Source of the DNA: Datura wrightii
Lineage: Eukaryota; Streptophyta; Magnoliopsida; Solanales; Solanaceae
Direction: 5' to 3'
Length of the DNA stretch: 64,000 bases
Assembly: GCA_035772735.1 (NCBI GenBank)
Contig: JASDFA010000002.1
Span: 9,734,001-9,798,000 of the forward strand
The position numbers were made by a program, and so were the translations under genes. Position 1 is the stretch's first letter; the number at the start of each line of letters is the position of its first letter. Below are positions 1 through 11,951 of the stretch, one piece after another. The notes beneath the pieces were generated by a model. It made no database searches and was not told where the DNA came from. It saw only the letters and a program-made list of their open reading frames with translations.

Positions 1-290
1 CAATGCACCTCCTCCACCACCCACCAGCATCGAGGAAATGTTTAAAACAATGTTAGCTAACCAAGCTCAAATGCAGGCTGATATGTGAAATTGCAGCAGA
101 CATAAAAAACAACCAGTTAGCTACAAAGGCGTTGGAGTACCAGTTTGGACAACTAGCTGGAGCTCAAAACACCAGGCCAAGAGGAGGACTACCGAGTGAC
201 ACTGACCCTAATCCTAAGCAGGTTAATGCATTGACCACAAGGACTGGTTTACAACTCAAGGAGGTGGAACCAGAAAGACCACCTCAGTAG
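1..290 (+). pseudogene. Athila gag C-terminal remnant (copy A)
   Basis: Matches, at roughly 86% by eye, the 3' end of the gag region of the antisense Athila copy at 34157-34533. The piece covers the proline-rich segment and the region beginning around FKTML that precedes protease. Relative to the other copy it has two 1-nt deletions near position 90-105, so the frame is shifted there. A TAG at 288-290 replaces the CAG present in the other copy. In the intact family gag and pol are one frame. The capsid part and zinc knuckle would lie upstream of the window. Confidence 0.75.
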
Positions 291-299
291 TCAGGAGCA

Positions 300-3200
300 G
301 TGGAGAAAGATAGGGAACATGATGATGAGAGGGGGAAGGAGAAGGCAGCTGAAGCAGAAAGACTACCACCCCCGTTCCCTCAGAGATTAAAGAAACATAA
401 GGAGGAAGCTTGTTTCAAAAAGTTCATAGAGGTGCTTAAACAGGTACACATTAATTTACCTTTGGTTGATGTTTTGCAGGGAGTGCCAAAATATGCAAAG
501 TATATCAAGGACATCATAGCTAACAAAAGCAGACTGACGGAGTATGCTACGGTGGCGCTTACTGAGAAGTGCACTTCCCGAATACAAAACAGGTTGCCAA
601 CAAAGCTCAAGGACCCTGGGAGCTTTACAATTCAAATCACAATTGGGCATAGTATCCGAGCTCGTGAATTATGTGATTTAGGAGCGAGCATTAACTTGAT
701 GCCGACATTGGTGTTCAAGAAGTTGGGGCTGGGCAGTCCTAGACCAACTACAGTGATCTTGCAATTAATGGACCACTCTTTGACTAGATCAGATGGCATT
801 ATGGAGGACGTGCTGGTGCAAGTGGGCTCCCTTATCTTCCTGGTAGATTTCATTGTCTTAGATTTTGAGCCGGATGCGGAAGTCCTATTTATTTTGGGAC
901 GTCCTTTCTTGGCAACCGGGAGAGCTTTGATTGATGTAGCTGCAGGGCAGCTAACCATGCGAGCGCATGACAAAGTGGAGGTATTTGATGTATATAAGGC
1001 CATGAAGCTTTCGGCCATATATGAGGAGCTTTTAGCAATCAATGTGCTAGACCAAGCAGAAATTCTTCAGATTGTTGATTCTCGAGATCCATTGGAAAGA
1101 GCGTTGATGAGCTCCGATAATTTCGGAGATAGAGATACTTATCAGATGGTGCAAATGTTGAATGAACAAAAGTGGTATCTCAGGAAGCATGACTTTCAGC
1201 CTTTAATGAGGTCCCTGGAACCATTGCCGAAACCATCTATTGAGGAAGCACCAAAACTGGAGTTGAAAACATTGCCTCCCCATTTAAAATATATCTTTTT
1301 TGGGGAAGATGACACTTTACTAGTCATCATCTCCGCAAAATTGACGGAGGCACAGGTAAAGGAAGCATTGGTGGTTCTCAAAAGAAGGAAGAAAGCGATG
1401 GGCTGATAAATGTCAGATATTCGAGGTATCAATCCAGCTTTCTGCACACAAAAAATTTTCATGGAGGAAGGAGCAAAGCCAACTGTACAGCCTCAGTGGA
1501 GGTTGAATCCGATGATGAAGGATGTGGTTAGGAAAGATGTTATTAAGTGGCTTGATGCAGGTGTGGTCTATCCTATTTCAGATAGCGAATGGGTCAGTCC
1601 CATTCAGTGTGTTCCAAAGAAAGGAGGGATGACCGTGGTCACCAATGAGAAAAATGAGCTGATCCCTACATGCACCGTCATAGGCTGGCAGATTTGAATG
1701 GACTACATAAAGCTCAATGAAGCCACACGGAAAGATCACTATCCTATCCCGTTCATTGATCAGATATTGGACAGATTGGCTGGACAAGAATATTATTGTT
1801 TCGTTGATGGGTACTCTGACTATAACCAAATAGTCATAGCACCGGAGGACCAGGAGAAGACTACTTTCACATGTCCTTATGGGACATATGCTTTTAGGCG
1901 GATGCCGTTTGGTTTATGCAATGCACCCGCCACATTCCAGAGATGCATGATAGTGATATTTCATGACATGGTGGAAGATTTTGTTGAGGTATTTATGGAT
2001 GATTTTTCTGTTTTCGGTAATTCGTTTGCTACTTGTTTGCAGAATCTTGACAGGATGCCAGCTCGCTGTGAAGAATCATACCTTGTACTCAACTGGGATA
2101 AATGTCATTTCTTAGTCAAGGAGGGTATCGTCCTTGGCCATAAAGTGTCTTGCAAAGGGTTGGAGGTCAATTGTGCTAAGATCAAAGTTATTGGAAATCT
2201 ACCACCACTTGTGTCAGTGAAGGGTGTTCGCAGTTTTCTCGAGTATGCAGGCTTCTACAGACGGTTCATTAAGAACTTCTCTCAAATTTCTAGACCAATA
2301 TGCAGGTTGCTAGAAAAAGAGGTGAAGTTCGAGTTTGATGAAGATTGTGTCAAAGCATTCGAGGAGTTGAAACAGAAATTGATAGAAGCACCTATCCTTA
2401 TTTCTCCAGATTGGGAACAACCGTTTGAACTGATGTGTGATGCAAGCGATGTGGCTTTGGGAGTTGTATTGGGCCAGCGGAGGAATAGAATGTTTCATTC
2501 TATTCATTATGCAAGCTAAACACTAGACGCTGCCCAAGTTAATTATATAGTCACAGAAAAGGAGATGCTAGCATTGGTATTTGCGTTTGACAAATTCAGG
2601 TCCTATTTGGTGGGTTCTAGAGTAGTGGTGTATACCGATCATGCAGCGATTCGGTATCTATTTAACAAAAAGGATGCAAAGCCCAGGATTATCAGATGGA
2701 TCTTGTTGTTGCAAGAGTTTGACCTAGAGATTAAGGACGGAAAGGGGAGCGAGAATCAAGTGGCAGATCACCTATCGCGATTGGAAAGCCGGTCGCCTGT
2801 GAAGGAAGGTGAAAGCATCAAAGAGGAGTTCTCGAATGAGCAGCTCTTGGAAATAAGGGAAGCTGAGATCCCTTGGTATGCAGACATAGTGAATTTGCTA
2901 GTGAGTGGAGTCTATCCACCGGAGGCTACGGCTCAGCAGAGAAAAATATTGAGGCATGATTGCTGGTATTTTATTTGGGATGAGCAGTACTTGTTTAAGA
3001 AGGGACCGGATCAGGTTATGAGAAGTTGCATCCCGGAGAGCCAGATTGCAGAATTTTTGAGGAGTTGTCACTCTTCATTGTATGGAGGGCACCACGGAGG
3101 AGAGCGAACAGCGCACAAGGTGCTACAGTCAGGTTTCTTTTGGCCTACACTGTTTAGAGACTCTATGGAATACGTAAAAATGTGTGATAGATGTCAAAGG

Positions 3201-4157
3201 ACAGGCTCAATTGGTAGGAGGCAAGAGAAGCCGCTGCAGTGTATATTAGAAGTGGAGATCTTTGATGTATGGGGTATTGATTTCATGGGCCCGTTCCCAC
3301 CGTCATTTGGTAATCGTTACATCTTGGTGGCCGTTGATTATATATCAAAGTGGGTTGAAGCAACAACTTGCCCCAGGAATGACAACAAGGTGGTAACGAA
3401 ATTTGTGAAAAAGCACATTTTCACAAAGTTCGGGACACCCCCAGCCATTATCAGTGATGGAGGGGCTCATTTTGTAAATGCAAGTTTCAATAACTTTCTA
3501 GCTAAGTATGGGGTGCTCCACAAGGTGGCAACAACATATCATCCCCAAACTAGTGGGCAAGTGGAGGTGTTGAACGGAGAAGTTAAGCAGATTCTCCAGA
3601 AAACAGTGAATGCACAGCGTAGTGATTGGTCAAGAAAACTCGACGATGTGTTGTGGTCTTATAGAACTGCTTACAAGACACCAATTGGGACTTCTCCGTA
3701 CTGATTGGTCTATGGAAAGGCGTGTCATCTACCGGTGGAGCTAGAACACTGAGCTTGCTGGGCTGTGAGGAAATTGAACATGGATCTAGAGCTAGCGGGT
3801 AAGAAGAGGCTGATGCAACTCAGTGAACTTGATGAGTTTCATTGGCATGCTTATGAAAGTGCCAAATGCTACAAAGAGAAAACAAAGAGGTGGCATGATA
3901 AGCATATGGTCTATCAGATATTCGAGCCGAGGCAGAAAGTGTTGCTTTTCAATTCGAGATTGAAGTTGTTTCCAGGAAAATTGCGGTCCAAATGATCAGG
4001 GCCATTTGAGATAGTGAGAATGACCTCGCACGGGGCAGTGGAGTTGTGGAAAGAAGATCAAAGTTCCACGTTCTTGGTTAATGGGCAGCGTTGTAAGCAT
4101 TACTGGGGTGAGGACGTTATTCGAGAGAAGACGTCCATCACTGTAGAGGATGATTGA
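300..4157 (+). pseudogene. Athila pol polyprotein relic (protease, RT, RNase H, integrase)
   Basis: A single reading frame runs through all domains with no frameshift seen. It is cut by stops at 1404-1409 (two), 1695, 2517, 3702, about 3750 and 3993. Protease: C-D-L-G-A-S with the aspartate at 675. RT: FMDD at 1992-2003, a variant of YMDD. RNase H: CDASD near 2440 and TDH near 2634. Integrase: H-H-C-C zinc region about 3090-3200, then catalytic D in GIDFMG, D in ISDGG and the downstream E. Several stops can be explained as TGG to TGA or CGA to TGA transitions (3702, 3993). This replication enzyme set would process, copy and insert the element's RNA; here it cannot be made whole. Confidence 0.88.
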
Positions 4158-4420
4158 GCGTAAATGGCGTCGAGCCGCGACGGTAAACCAGGCGCTACAC
4201 GGGAGGCAACCCGTGAATGTGTGGTAATAGAAGAGTAGGATTATTTGAGAAAAACAAAGAAAAAGAAAAATAAAATTTGTTGAGAGGCAACTTATGAATT
4301 CTAATGAATTTCTTGTGGTTGAATGATTTTCAGATGGAACGGAAAGCAAAAATACAAAAAGTGCAAAAAAAAAAATCAAGGTAAGAAAATAAAATTTGGG
4401 AGATTCCAGTGAGCCTATGC

Positions 4421-4567
4421 GATGGCTCCGTGTCACGAAAGAGGGCCTCCGTGTTACCCTCCGTGACACGTTAAAGGTATTCCGGATTTTTTAAAAGTTC
4501 CAGAACACCTATGTGATGGCTCCGTGTCATGGAGGAGGTGCTCCGCATTACGCTCCGTGACACGTTG
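4421..4567. repeat. Two GC-rich palindromic units inside Athila A
   Basis: Unit 1 (4421-4472) and unit 2 (4514-4567) each hold TGTCACG or TGTCATGG on the left and CCGTGACACGTT on the right, which pair as inverted repeats. The same words occur in the Athila LTR, in the second Athila copy (12738-12890) and in the LTRs of chromoviruses D, E and S. Function unknown; see findings. Confidence 0.8.
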
Positions 4568-4766
4568 AGGTGTAATTCACGTTGGGTCACCTCGGGTCAC
4601 TGGGTAACCCACGCGAAAAACCTCCTTTTTAACCCCAAATTCCTTCATTTTTTCCTATTCTTTCAATTCCTCCGCGACCCACACCCTAAATTCCCTCCTC
4701 CCCCAATGTGACACGGACCTAGGCACAAGTTTTCTTCAAGTTTTCTTCAATTTCACCGGATTAAAG

Positions 4767-5404
4767 GTATGTTTTTGAACTTTACCTCATTTTTGCTTGA
4801 AATTTCAATTTTTGAGCATGGGTAGTGATTGAAACTTGCTGTAAGTGAAAATTAAGCTTGAATTCATTTAAGTTATGATTGATTTATGTTCATAATATCT
4901 TTGTGAGTATATCAACTTGATGAATGCATGTATTAGTGAATTCTTGCGAAATTGGTAGCTAGGGTTGGAATTTTAATAGGAAGAAGACTAAATTTGTTTG
5001 AAATGTGAAAACAAAATTGGGTTGTGCATATTGGGTGATGTGAATTATGTTGTGATTAAGGTTGAATATGCTAAGTAGACAAGGGAATTTCGGAAAAATG
5101 AAATTGGTGAATTGCATAGGTTGTTGAAAACAAAAATTTGGCTAAGTGCTATGATGATATAATGGAATCGATGGCGATATTGTTATTCGTTGTACGAAGT
5201 CTGAGTAGTACATAGTAATTATTCCATCAAATTATATGAAGGCACTAAGAATGTTGAATGTAAAGATTGTGAAATCATGAATGTCTTGCCGAATTGTTCT
5301 AATTGCGGCTAAAGACTAAGTGTGGGGTGATTCAATTAAACCCAACCTTAGTCGTAGCTAGTTATGATTTGAATAACATTCAGATTGTATGGTTATATGT
5401 GCAG
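4767..5404 (+). other. Candidate 638-nt intron before the Athila extra ORF
   Basis: The donor AAAG/GTATGT is at 4766/4767 and the acceptor TATATGTGCAG/G ends at 5404. The AT-rich stretch between them is of plant intron type. The first ATG after the acceptor (5410, A at -3) opens the extra ORF. The donor is kept in the second Athila copy (AAAGGTATGTTC near 12540). This is a prediction from sequence only; no transcript evidence is available here. Confidence 0.4.
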
Positions 5405-5409
5405 GAACA

Positions 5410-6618
5410 ATGTCTGGCAGACAAGATAAAGGAAAGGGCGCATCTAAATCAGGCGCCGACGGAAAAAGAATAAGATTGGGAACAGCAGTTCCATCAGCAC
5501 CAGCGGTTCCAAGAGGCCAACGCCGACAATACAGAACCCGATGGGTGACTGATGAAGGGAAGAAATGGTATGCAAAACACAAAGAAACCAAATACTTCCC
5601 GGAAGAGCATATAGCAATCGAGCAGCTGGCACAGGAATTCCCGAGGATCATACACCGGATTGACACCGCCGGGCTGAACTTCATCTTCGAAGAGCCCAAG
5701 GAGTGCAATCTCCATCTGATTCGGGAGTTCTATTCCAACTGGAACCCGACCCTCCGCAGTCACACCGTCAAGATAAAAGGGCAGGTTGTCACATTTGAGC
5801 CCCATCACTTGAATGCTATACTGGGGGCGCGGGATACAGACTCCCATGTACTCCGGTAGCTGAACATAACTCCACCTTATGCGGACATCAGACGCACTCT
5901 ATGTGGAGCCCGTTCAACAGCACGGTGGAGCAGGCACAAAGAGAGGGGCTACCATCAGACACTGCCTTACTCTCAGATGAACAGGGAAGCCAGGATTTGT
6001 CTGAAAATTGTGTGTTCCTGCCTGATCCCGGGGGTGCACATGATAGATATCACCCGGGATCGAGTGTGTTTGGTGTATGCCCTGATGAAAGGGCTTGAGA
6101 TAAATGCTTGGGCGGAGATCATCTCCACCATGAAGAGAGCCCGCTTGCATCAAGGGCACAAGTACAAGTTCGATGGTTTGCTTACCACATTCCTGAAGGG
6201 CCATGATATCTAGGAGGAGGCCCTAGATTACATCCCACAGATTGACAGATGTGCCTTGGATGTTACCAAAACCAAGGAACCTGACACTACTTATGGGCCT
6301 GTTCTCACACTAGTAGAGCCACATGCTCCGGATGATCAGTATATGGCCTAAATGTACGGGATGCAGATGCTGCAGTTGCGCATTGGCGGGAGGCCAGCAA
6401 CAGAAGATGAGCTGTGGCAGCTCGACTTAGATTACCCCTTTGGCGAGAATGCTCGGGCTCTATGCCGAGTGGGGCCAGCTTTTGTGGAGCCTGTAGATGA
6501 TGATGTCCCCATTGATGAGGAGACCCGCCATGAGGACTCAGATGTTGAGTCAGATGAGGACAGCGGGGGCGATTCAGATATGGGAGATGAGGCAATGGCA
6601 CCTGATGAAGAAGTTTAA
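5410..6618 (+). pseudogene. Athila extra ORF in env position (putative plant transposon protein domain)
   Basis: One frame from ATG 5410 to TAA 6616-6618, broken by in-frame stops at 5857, 6211 and 6349; about 402 codons including them. It starts with a basic, glycine- and serine-rich leader (MSGRQDKGKG), then a segment with FYSNWNP and HHLNAILG. Such segments occur in abundant plant proteins annotated as 'putative plant transposon protein' (my recollection of that family). The C-terminus is strongly acidic (Asp/Glu-rich from about 6490). I see no signal peptide, no clear membrane segment and no fusion-peptide-like stretch, so 'env-like' is positional only. Function unknown; it may be a nucleic-acid or chromatin-associated accessory protein (inference). 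Confidence 0.65.
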
Positions 6619-8403
6619 TACTTTGATTGATCAGGGAGTTTCACCACCCACCTTTGTGATATGTTGAATTTTGTGAACACTGGGGACAGTGTTCGATTCA
6701 TGTGTGGGGTGGGAGTAGTTAGGTGCTAGCTGTTGCGTTGTTGTTTTTGTTTATGTGGATGTGTTTTTTTGTTGTGCCTGTGAAAAATGTGACCCTGTGT
6801 CTCTTTGTGATATGTTCTGTAATTAAGTGGTGTTGTAATCAATGTTAAGCTGTTGTGTGTTGTGTGAGCTGTTATTGAATTGTTGTTGTGTAAATATTTT
6901 TGTTTTCTATCGAAATTATCAAAATTTTTAAAATTTTTCGTTAAATTGCTTTTATTTTAAGTTTCTTGGCCTTTGTTTTCGGTGCTTTTACCGAGAATAG
7001 TCCCATTGAACCGAAGTCGTAATTACTGACTGTTCCCTATGATGGATGGATGAAGATTGTCTTAAGGGAAATGTAGTCGATAGGAGAAGTTTCTCTTTAT
7101 TTTCTTTCTTTTGTTTGTTTCCCAAACGTGTCGCTACTTCATGGTTCGGAATTCTCGTTACATGTTGTACATGATATTATGTTGCAAAGGTGATTCATAT
7201 GAAAGCATGCAAATGCATAAACACGTTGAGATACCTAGGCCATAAAGTTTGATTCAGTGTGATCGAGGCTTAATATTGAATTCTTGTAATTAGCTGATTG
7301 AAGAGTCTGTGAATATGTCTTGAGTTCAGCATGTGCAATGAGTGTGAGGTGAGTTTTCGATTATTCCATGCTATTGTGAAGTGTCTAGAACTTGCCTGGT
7401 GTGTACGAAATGAAATGAAGGATGTGTATTGTAGGAAAGGATGTAGGCATTTCTTTGATTAAACCGAAAGTTTTTCCATTATCATTCCTACCTTGAATGT
7501 ACATCCTAGTTAGCCCCATTGAGCCTTTAGCCTATTTTTTTCTTTCTTTGAAGAGGTACAAACCGAGCTTAATCCCTTCTTTTCATTAGCCTTGAATTTG
7601 ATCCAAAACTCTTAAGCGCTCGAGAAAAACAATTTTCCCACAGTGTAAAGGAGTGAGAATCGTGAGAAGGAAGGAAAAGCAGAAGTGGTGGAAGTTAAAG
7701 AAAAGGTCAAAGGTGCACTTGCTGGAATTAAATAAAATAAATATGTATAACTACTCTTGGTTATTAAGTCAAATGTGCTTAAAGAAATGGGAACAAAAAC
7801 AAAGAAAAATTTCAATAATGAGAGGATGAAGGAAGAAACAATGCCCATAATGATGGTGGGATGTATTGAAAAGCACTTAAGGAAGCTAGTTGCTATTATT
7901 GGTTAGCCCAGTATATACTAGTTCCTTAGCTTACATTACAACCCGTTAAGTCCTACGTGATCTTACATCACGCGTCCTTATATTAGTGGAGTAGTACAGT
8001 AGAGACAAGCCTATGGTTCATGACATGATGCATGTGAATTCTTTGGGAGAGAGCAAAATTCTGTTCATATACCCTACATGTAATGCTCTGGAAATCATGA
8101 TTGCAAATGGGGAGATTCTCTTGTATTGTGAGGGCACATGCTCGACGAGAGATTTAATTTCGTGTCGGATATCTTGATCAGTTGATTTGCATGAGTTTGC
8201 CGATATCGAGAGTCGATTCTTGAGTCTAGGAGGTCTTAATGTGTTGAAGGTCATTGTGTTGATAAGACTATGCATGTTTTGTTGATGATTTGCTATATTA
8301 AATAATCGGTATAACCGTAACTCGGATTGTCGAGCCAAAGTAGCAATGATTGGGTGTCAATTGCATGAGGTGTAAGATTATTGTTCGGGGACGAACAAGG
8401 CTT
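6619..8403 (+). other. Athila 3' noncoding region
   Basis: About 1.8 kb of AT-rich DNA between the extra ORF and the polypurine tract. No open frame resembles a known domain. TGTGTGGGGT at 6701-6710 is a near copy of the polypurine-tract core. Long 3' untranslated regions are usual in Athila-like elements. Confidence 0.6.
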
Positions 8404-8418
8404 TAAGTGTGGGGTAAG
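8404..8418 (+). promoter_or_regulatory. Polypurine tract of Athila A
   Basis: TAAGTGTGGGGTAAG lies directly before the LTR start TGATCTTGGG. This is the expected site of plus-strand DNA priming. Similar G-runs occur at 5315-5330 and 6701-6710. Confidence 0.75.
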
Positions 8419-9803
8419 TGATCTTGGGCAGATTTATATGCCCAAGTGATACTCAAATGCGTCATTTTGTCTTGTTTATCTATCGATGTTTGTACATTCT
8501 CATGTGAATGCCCAACATGATTAGCGTTGTTTTGCAAGAAAAATATAATTTTATGAAGCTAAGATGCATGTTGGGAGAAATCAGGATTGGACTCAGAAGC
8601 GAGCAAGGAAAAGGCCAAGGAAAGCCTGAATTAGAGGGGCTCCGTGATGGAGCCATGTCACGCTGCCATCGCGGATGCATTCTGCCCGGATGCTGAAGAT
8701 GAGCCAAATCCCAGTGACGGTGTGTGTTGGGGCCGTGGCACGTTGGTCTAGCCCCGCGTTGCACGTCGTACCACGTTGGGCTTAAATACCTGGACGACCG
8801 GATTCCAGTAAGGGTCCGCGTTGGTGGCGTGTCATGGAGGCAGTGCTCCGCTATGCACTCCGTGACACATTGCTTGTTATTGCGGGAAAAATTCCCACTA
8901 ATATAAATAGCACACTTAGGTTTATTTTTAAGAATTCTGACATGGTTGAGCAAGAACGTGGGTTACAGGCAGTTGAGGGGACGAAAATCTTAGGGTTCTT
9001 CTCTATCTCTTTCTTCCTTATTTCAATTATTTGTATGATTTACACTCATTTGATGATGTTTAATCCACAAATGAGTGGCTAAATTCACTTCTTGCTGAGG
9101 TTAGGAACATTTGTATTGAAATGTAATTATTGATCAATTGGTTTTTCATCTTTTCTTCCATGGTTGTTCTATTGATTCTTGTTCTTACTGCATTAATGTG
9201 TGGCCAATGTTAATGTATATCTAAAAAGTCCGCTTTCACTCGAGAGAGCAAGAAATTGGAAAGTTGTGAATTGATAGGATATGATCTTTTCTTAGTTTGA
9301 AAAATTGAGAATTGATTTACCTTCAGAATAGAGATATACCTGAAAGTCATATTAGTCAATTAAGGAATCAGTTTTGTATGGCTGGAACATAAATTTCTTT
9401 TTATCACAGAGATGTAGGTGGAAGGTTCATGATTCTTAAGTTGGGTTAAATATGAGAGTTTTAATCCATAGGCAATAATTCTTGACTAGCAACCGGAGGA
9501 AAGATTAGTCAAATTGTATTGATAATTTATTTCTCTACGTGTTCATTTTAACCTCAGCATGCTCATACTTATAGTTCAGACTCAAATTGTATATTCGTTT
9601 TAGACTTAGTATAAAATTAGGAAACAAAATATCAAAATCTTCTTCACATTGTTGTCTGCAGTTTAGAGTTAAAGTTTATTGACACTTGATTAGATTGATA
9701 CCTTAGTCCAGTCCCTGTGGGATCGATACTTGGCTTACTTGAGCCACTTTACTACTTGTTTGACCACGTGCACTTGCGTGTAGTTATTCCAAACAGCCGA
9801 ACA
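8419..9803 (+). repeat. 3' LTR of Athila A
   Basis: 1385 bp, starts TGATCTTGGG and ends CAGCCGAACA. Boundaries are set by comparison with the antisense LTR at 35885-39881: identity is about 95% by eye up to both ends, and flanking sequence differs. It contains promoter-proximal palindromic words (8635-8869), a TATA-like TATAAATAG at 8902-8910 and, near its end, the CCCTGTGGGATCGATACTTG type sequence common at Athila LTR ends. Confidence 0.88.
8828..8910 (+). promoter_or_regulatory. Predicted LTR core promoter, Athila A
   Basis: An imperfect inverted repeat (8828-8839 with 8858-8869) lies 33 bp before TATAAATAG at 8902. The antisense LTR keeps the arrangement (39368-39376 TATA, 39408-39451 palindrome). 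The TATA call is by motif and position only. Confidence 0.55.
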
Positions 9804-11950
9804 ATCATCATTCGGAACACACAAGCGACCTTGATATCGAAGCACATCAGCTCCCCTTTGGGAGAAGACCTCTACCTTCTGATTCTGAATGGCTTCCTTT
9901 AGCTCTACCAAAATAGGATCCTTGTCTTGTCTAGCTTTCACATCAGTCACCAAGGGCGATTCTAATTCGTTCTGAATAATAACTCCACCATCGATCGAGT
10001 CAACCAAACGAACTCCCTACCGAGCAAGCCGATGTATATCCTTCACCAGCTCCTTCCTCCCCTCATATATATGGGACACACACTCCATAAAGACCCTACT
10101 AAGAGCATTTTCTACTACATTAGCCTTGCCTGCATGGTAAAGGACAATCATATCATAATCCTTAAAGCTCCAACCTCCTCCTTTGGAGTAGATTTAGATC
10201 CTTTTGGGTAAACACATATTGTAGGCTTTTGTGATCCATAAACACATCTACATGGACTCTATACAAATAGTGTCTCCATATCTTCAAAGCAAATATCACT
10301 GTCGTCGATTCAAGATCACGGATTGGGTAATTCTTCTCATGAACCTTCAGCTGCCTAGAAGCGTATGCTATCACTTTACCATGATGCATCAATATACAAC
10401 CAAGGCCAATCCTAGAAGAATCACAATATACCACAAACCCATAGGTACCATCGAGTAGGGTTAACACAGGTGCTGAGGCGAATCGAGTCTTCAACTCTAG
10501 GAAGCTCTTCTCACAAGCCTCCAACCATTGGAACTTCACTTTCTTTTGGGTCAATATGGTCAATAGTGCTATAATAGATGAAAACCCCTCAACAAATATC
10601 CAATAATACCCAGCTAAACCCAATAAACTCCTAATATCCTTAAGATTCACACGTCTACTCAAATTCTTCACCGCCTCTAACTTTTGCGAGTCTACCTGCG
10701 TAGCCTCACTTGACACCACATGACGCAAAAATGCTACTGAGCTCAATCAAAACTCGCATTTACTCAATTAGCATATAATTGGTGGTCCTTGAGAGTCTGT
10801 AGCACCACCCTCAAATGAGTGGCATGCTCCTCCTCGCTCCGAGAGTATATTAAGATGTCATCTATGAACCTGAACACGAACATATCCAAGATTGGCTTGA
10901 ACACCCTGTTCATCAAATTAATAGAAGCTGTAGGAGCATTCTTTGGTCCAAAAGACATAACTACAAACTCGTAATGACCATACCGAGTCTTGAAGGCTGT
11001 CTTCGGGATGTCACTCTCCTGAACCCTAAGCTGATGGTATTCGAATCTGAGATCTATCTTCGAAAAGCACATAGTACCCTGAAGCTGGTCAAATAATCAT
11101 CAATCTTGGGGAGAGGATACTTATTCTTGATGGTGACCTTGTCTAATTGCCGATAAGCAATGCACATACGAAGAGAACCATCTTTCTTGTGGACAAAGAG
11201 AACTGGTGCACCCCATGGGGATTTGCTAGGTCTGATGAATCCTTTGTCTAGAAGGTCTTTCAACTGCTCCTTCAACTCCTTTATCTTGGCTGGAGCCATT
11301 ATATAAGGAGGAATAGATATAGGCTGCGTATCAAGAAGAAGGTCAATACCAATATCAATCTCCCGTGCGAGAGAAATTCCCAGTAGATCATCTGGGAACA
11401 CTTCTAGATAGTCCCATAATACTAGAACGGACTGGATTGTCGGGGTCTTGGACGTAGCATCCTTAACCATAACTAGATGGTACCTGCAAGCCTTAGAGAT
11501 TATCTTTATGGCCTTAAGGTAGGAAACAAAATGACCTATAGGCATAACTTAACTACTCTTCCATTCTAAACTGGCTCACTCGAAAATTGGAACTCTACCA
11601 CATGGGTTCTATAATTAACTAATGCATAATATGCAAATAGCCAATCCATGATGAGGATAACATTAAAGTCGGTCATGGATAACTCTACTAGATCTACTAA
11701 GGTGATTTTTTGAAGAACTGTGACAGGGCAATTTCTATATGCTCGTCGAGCTATAACTGAATCACCGACTGGAGTAGAGACTGAGAAGTGTTCTGATTAG
11801 GTTTCGAGACTAATTTCCAAACTAATAGCAACATAGGGCATCACAAAAGATAAAGTATCCCTTGGATCTAAAAATGCATATACATTAAGATGGAATACTC
11901 GTAACATACCAGTGACTACATCCGGGGAGACCTCTTACTCCTGGCGGGAT
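9804..11950 (-). pseudogene. Chromovirus B pol relic: protease, RT, RNase H, integrase N-terminus
   Basis: Heavily decayed. Protease (about 11550-11950) is riddled with stops. RT is readable at 11054-11545 (RKxxGSLRMCI-type motif region, with H for R in VHKKDGS) and 10764-11072 (IDDILIYSRS, the FIDD version of the catalytic box). RNase H and connection are readable at 10162-10746 (VVYCDSS, MDHKSLQYVF; here M replaces the usual T before DHK). The integrase start ends at LCVPNDD at 9804. At least one frameshift lies between 10746 and 10764 and another between 11054 and 11072. Confidence 0.82.
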
Positions 11951-11951
11951 G

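Larger units (their letters stand above)
4158..5409 (+). other. Athila noncoding region between pol and the extra ORF
   Basis: No credible coding sequence. It contains two palindromic GC-rich units (4421-4472, 4514-4567), then AT-rich DNA with a consensus splice donor and acceptor (4767 and 5404) and a copy of the polypurine-tract core at 5315-5330. The equivalent segment in copy F, on the other strand at 12540-13195, keeps the palindromes and the donor-like sequence, so these parts are conserved between diverged copies. Confidence 0.7.
1..9803 (+). mobile_element. Athila-lineage Ty3/gypsy retrotransposon 'A', 5' end outside window
   Basis: Order seen: end of gag, protease, reverse transcriptase, RNase H, integrase, about 1.2 kb noncoding DNA with GC-rich palindromes, an extra ORF in the env position, about 1.8 kb noncoding DNA, polypurine tract, 3' LTR. 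Long internal region, extra 3' ORF and pol type place it in Athila. The copy is dead (multiple stops). It ends at 9803 and is followed by ATCAT, the complement of the ATGAT that borders the second Athila copy at 39882. It lies antisense inside chromovirus B. The 5' LTR and most of gag lie before base 1. Confidence 0.9.

Noticed and set aside
632..1042. 136-codon open frame antisense to the Athila protease region, also present as a counterpart at 13331-13741
   Set aside because: It is a mirror frame of the protease coding sequence in both copies; no domain, and conservation is explained by the sense strand.
5410..6618. True envelope glycoprotein gene
   Set aside because: No signal peptide, membrane span or cleavage-type site is visible; only the position resembles env.
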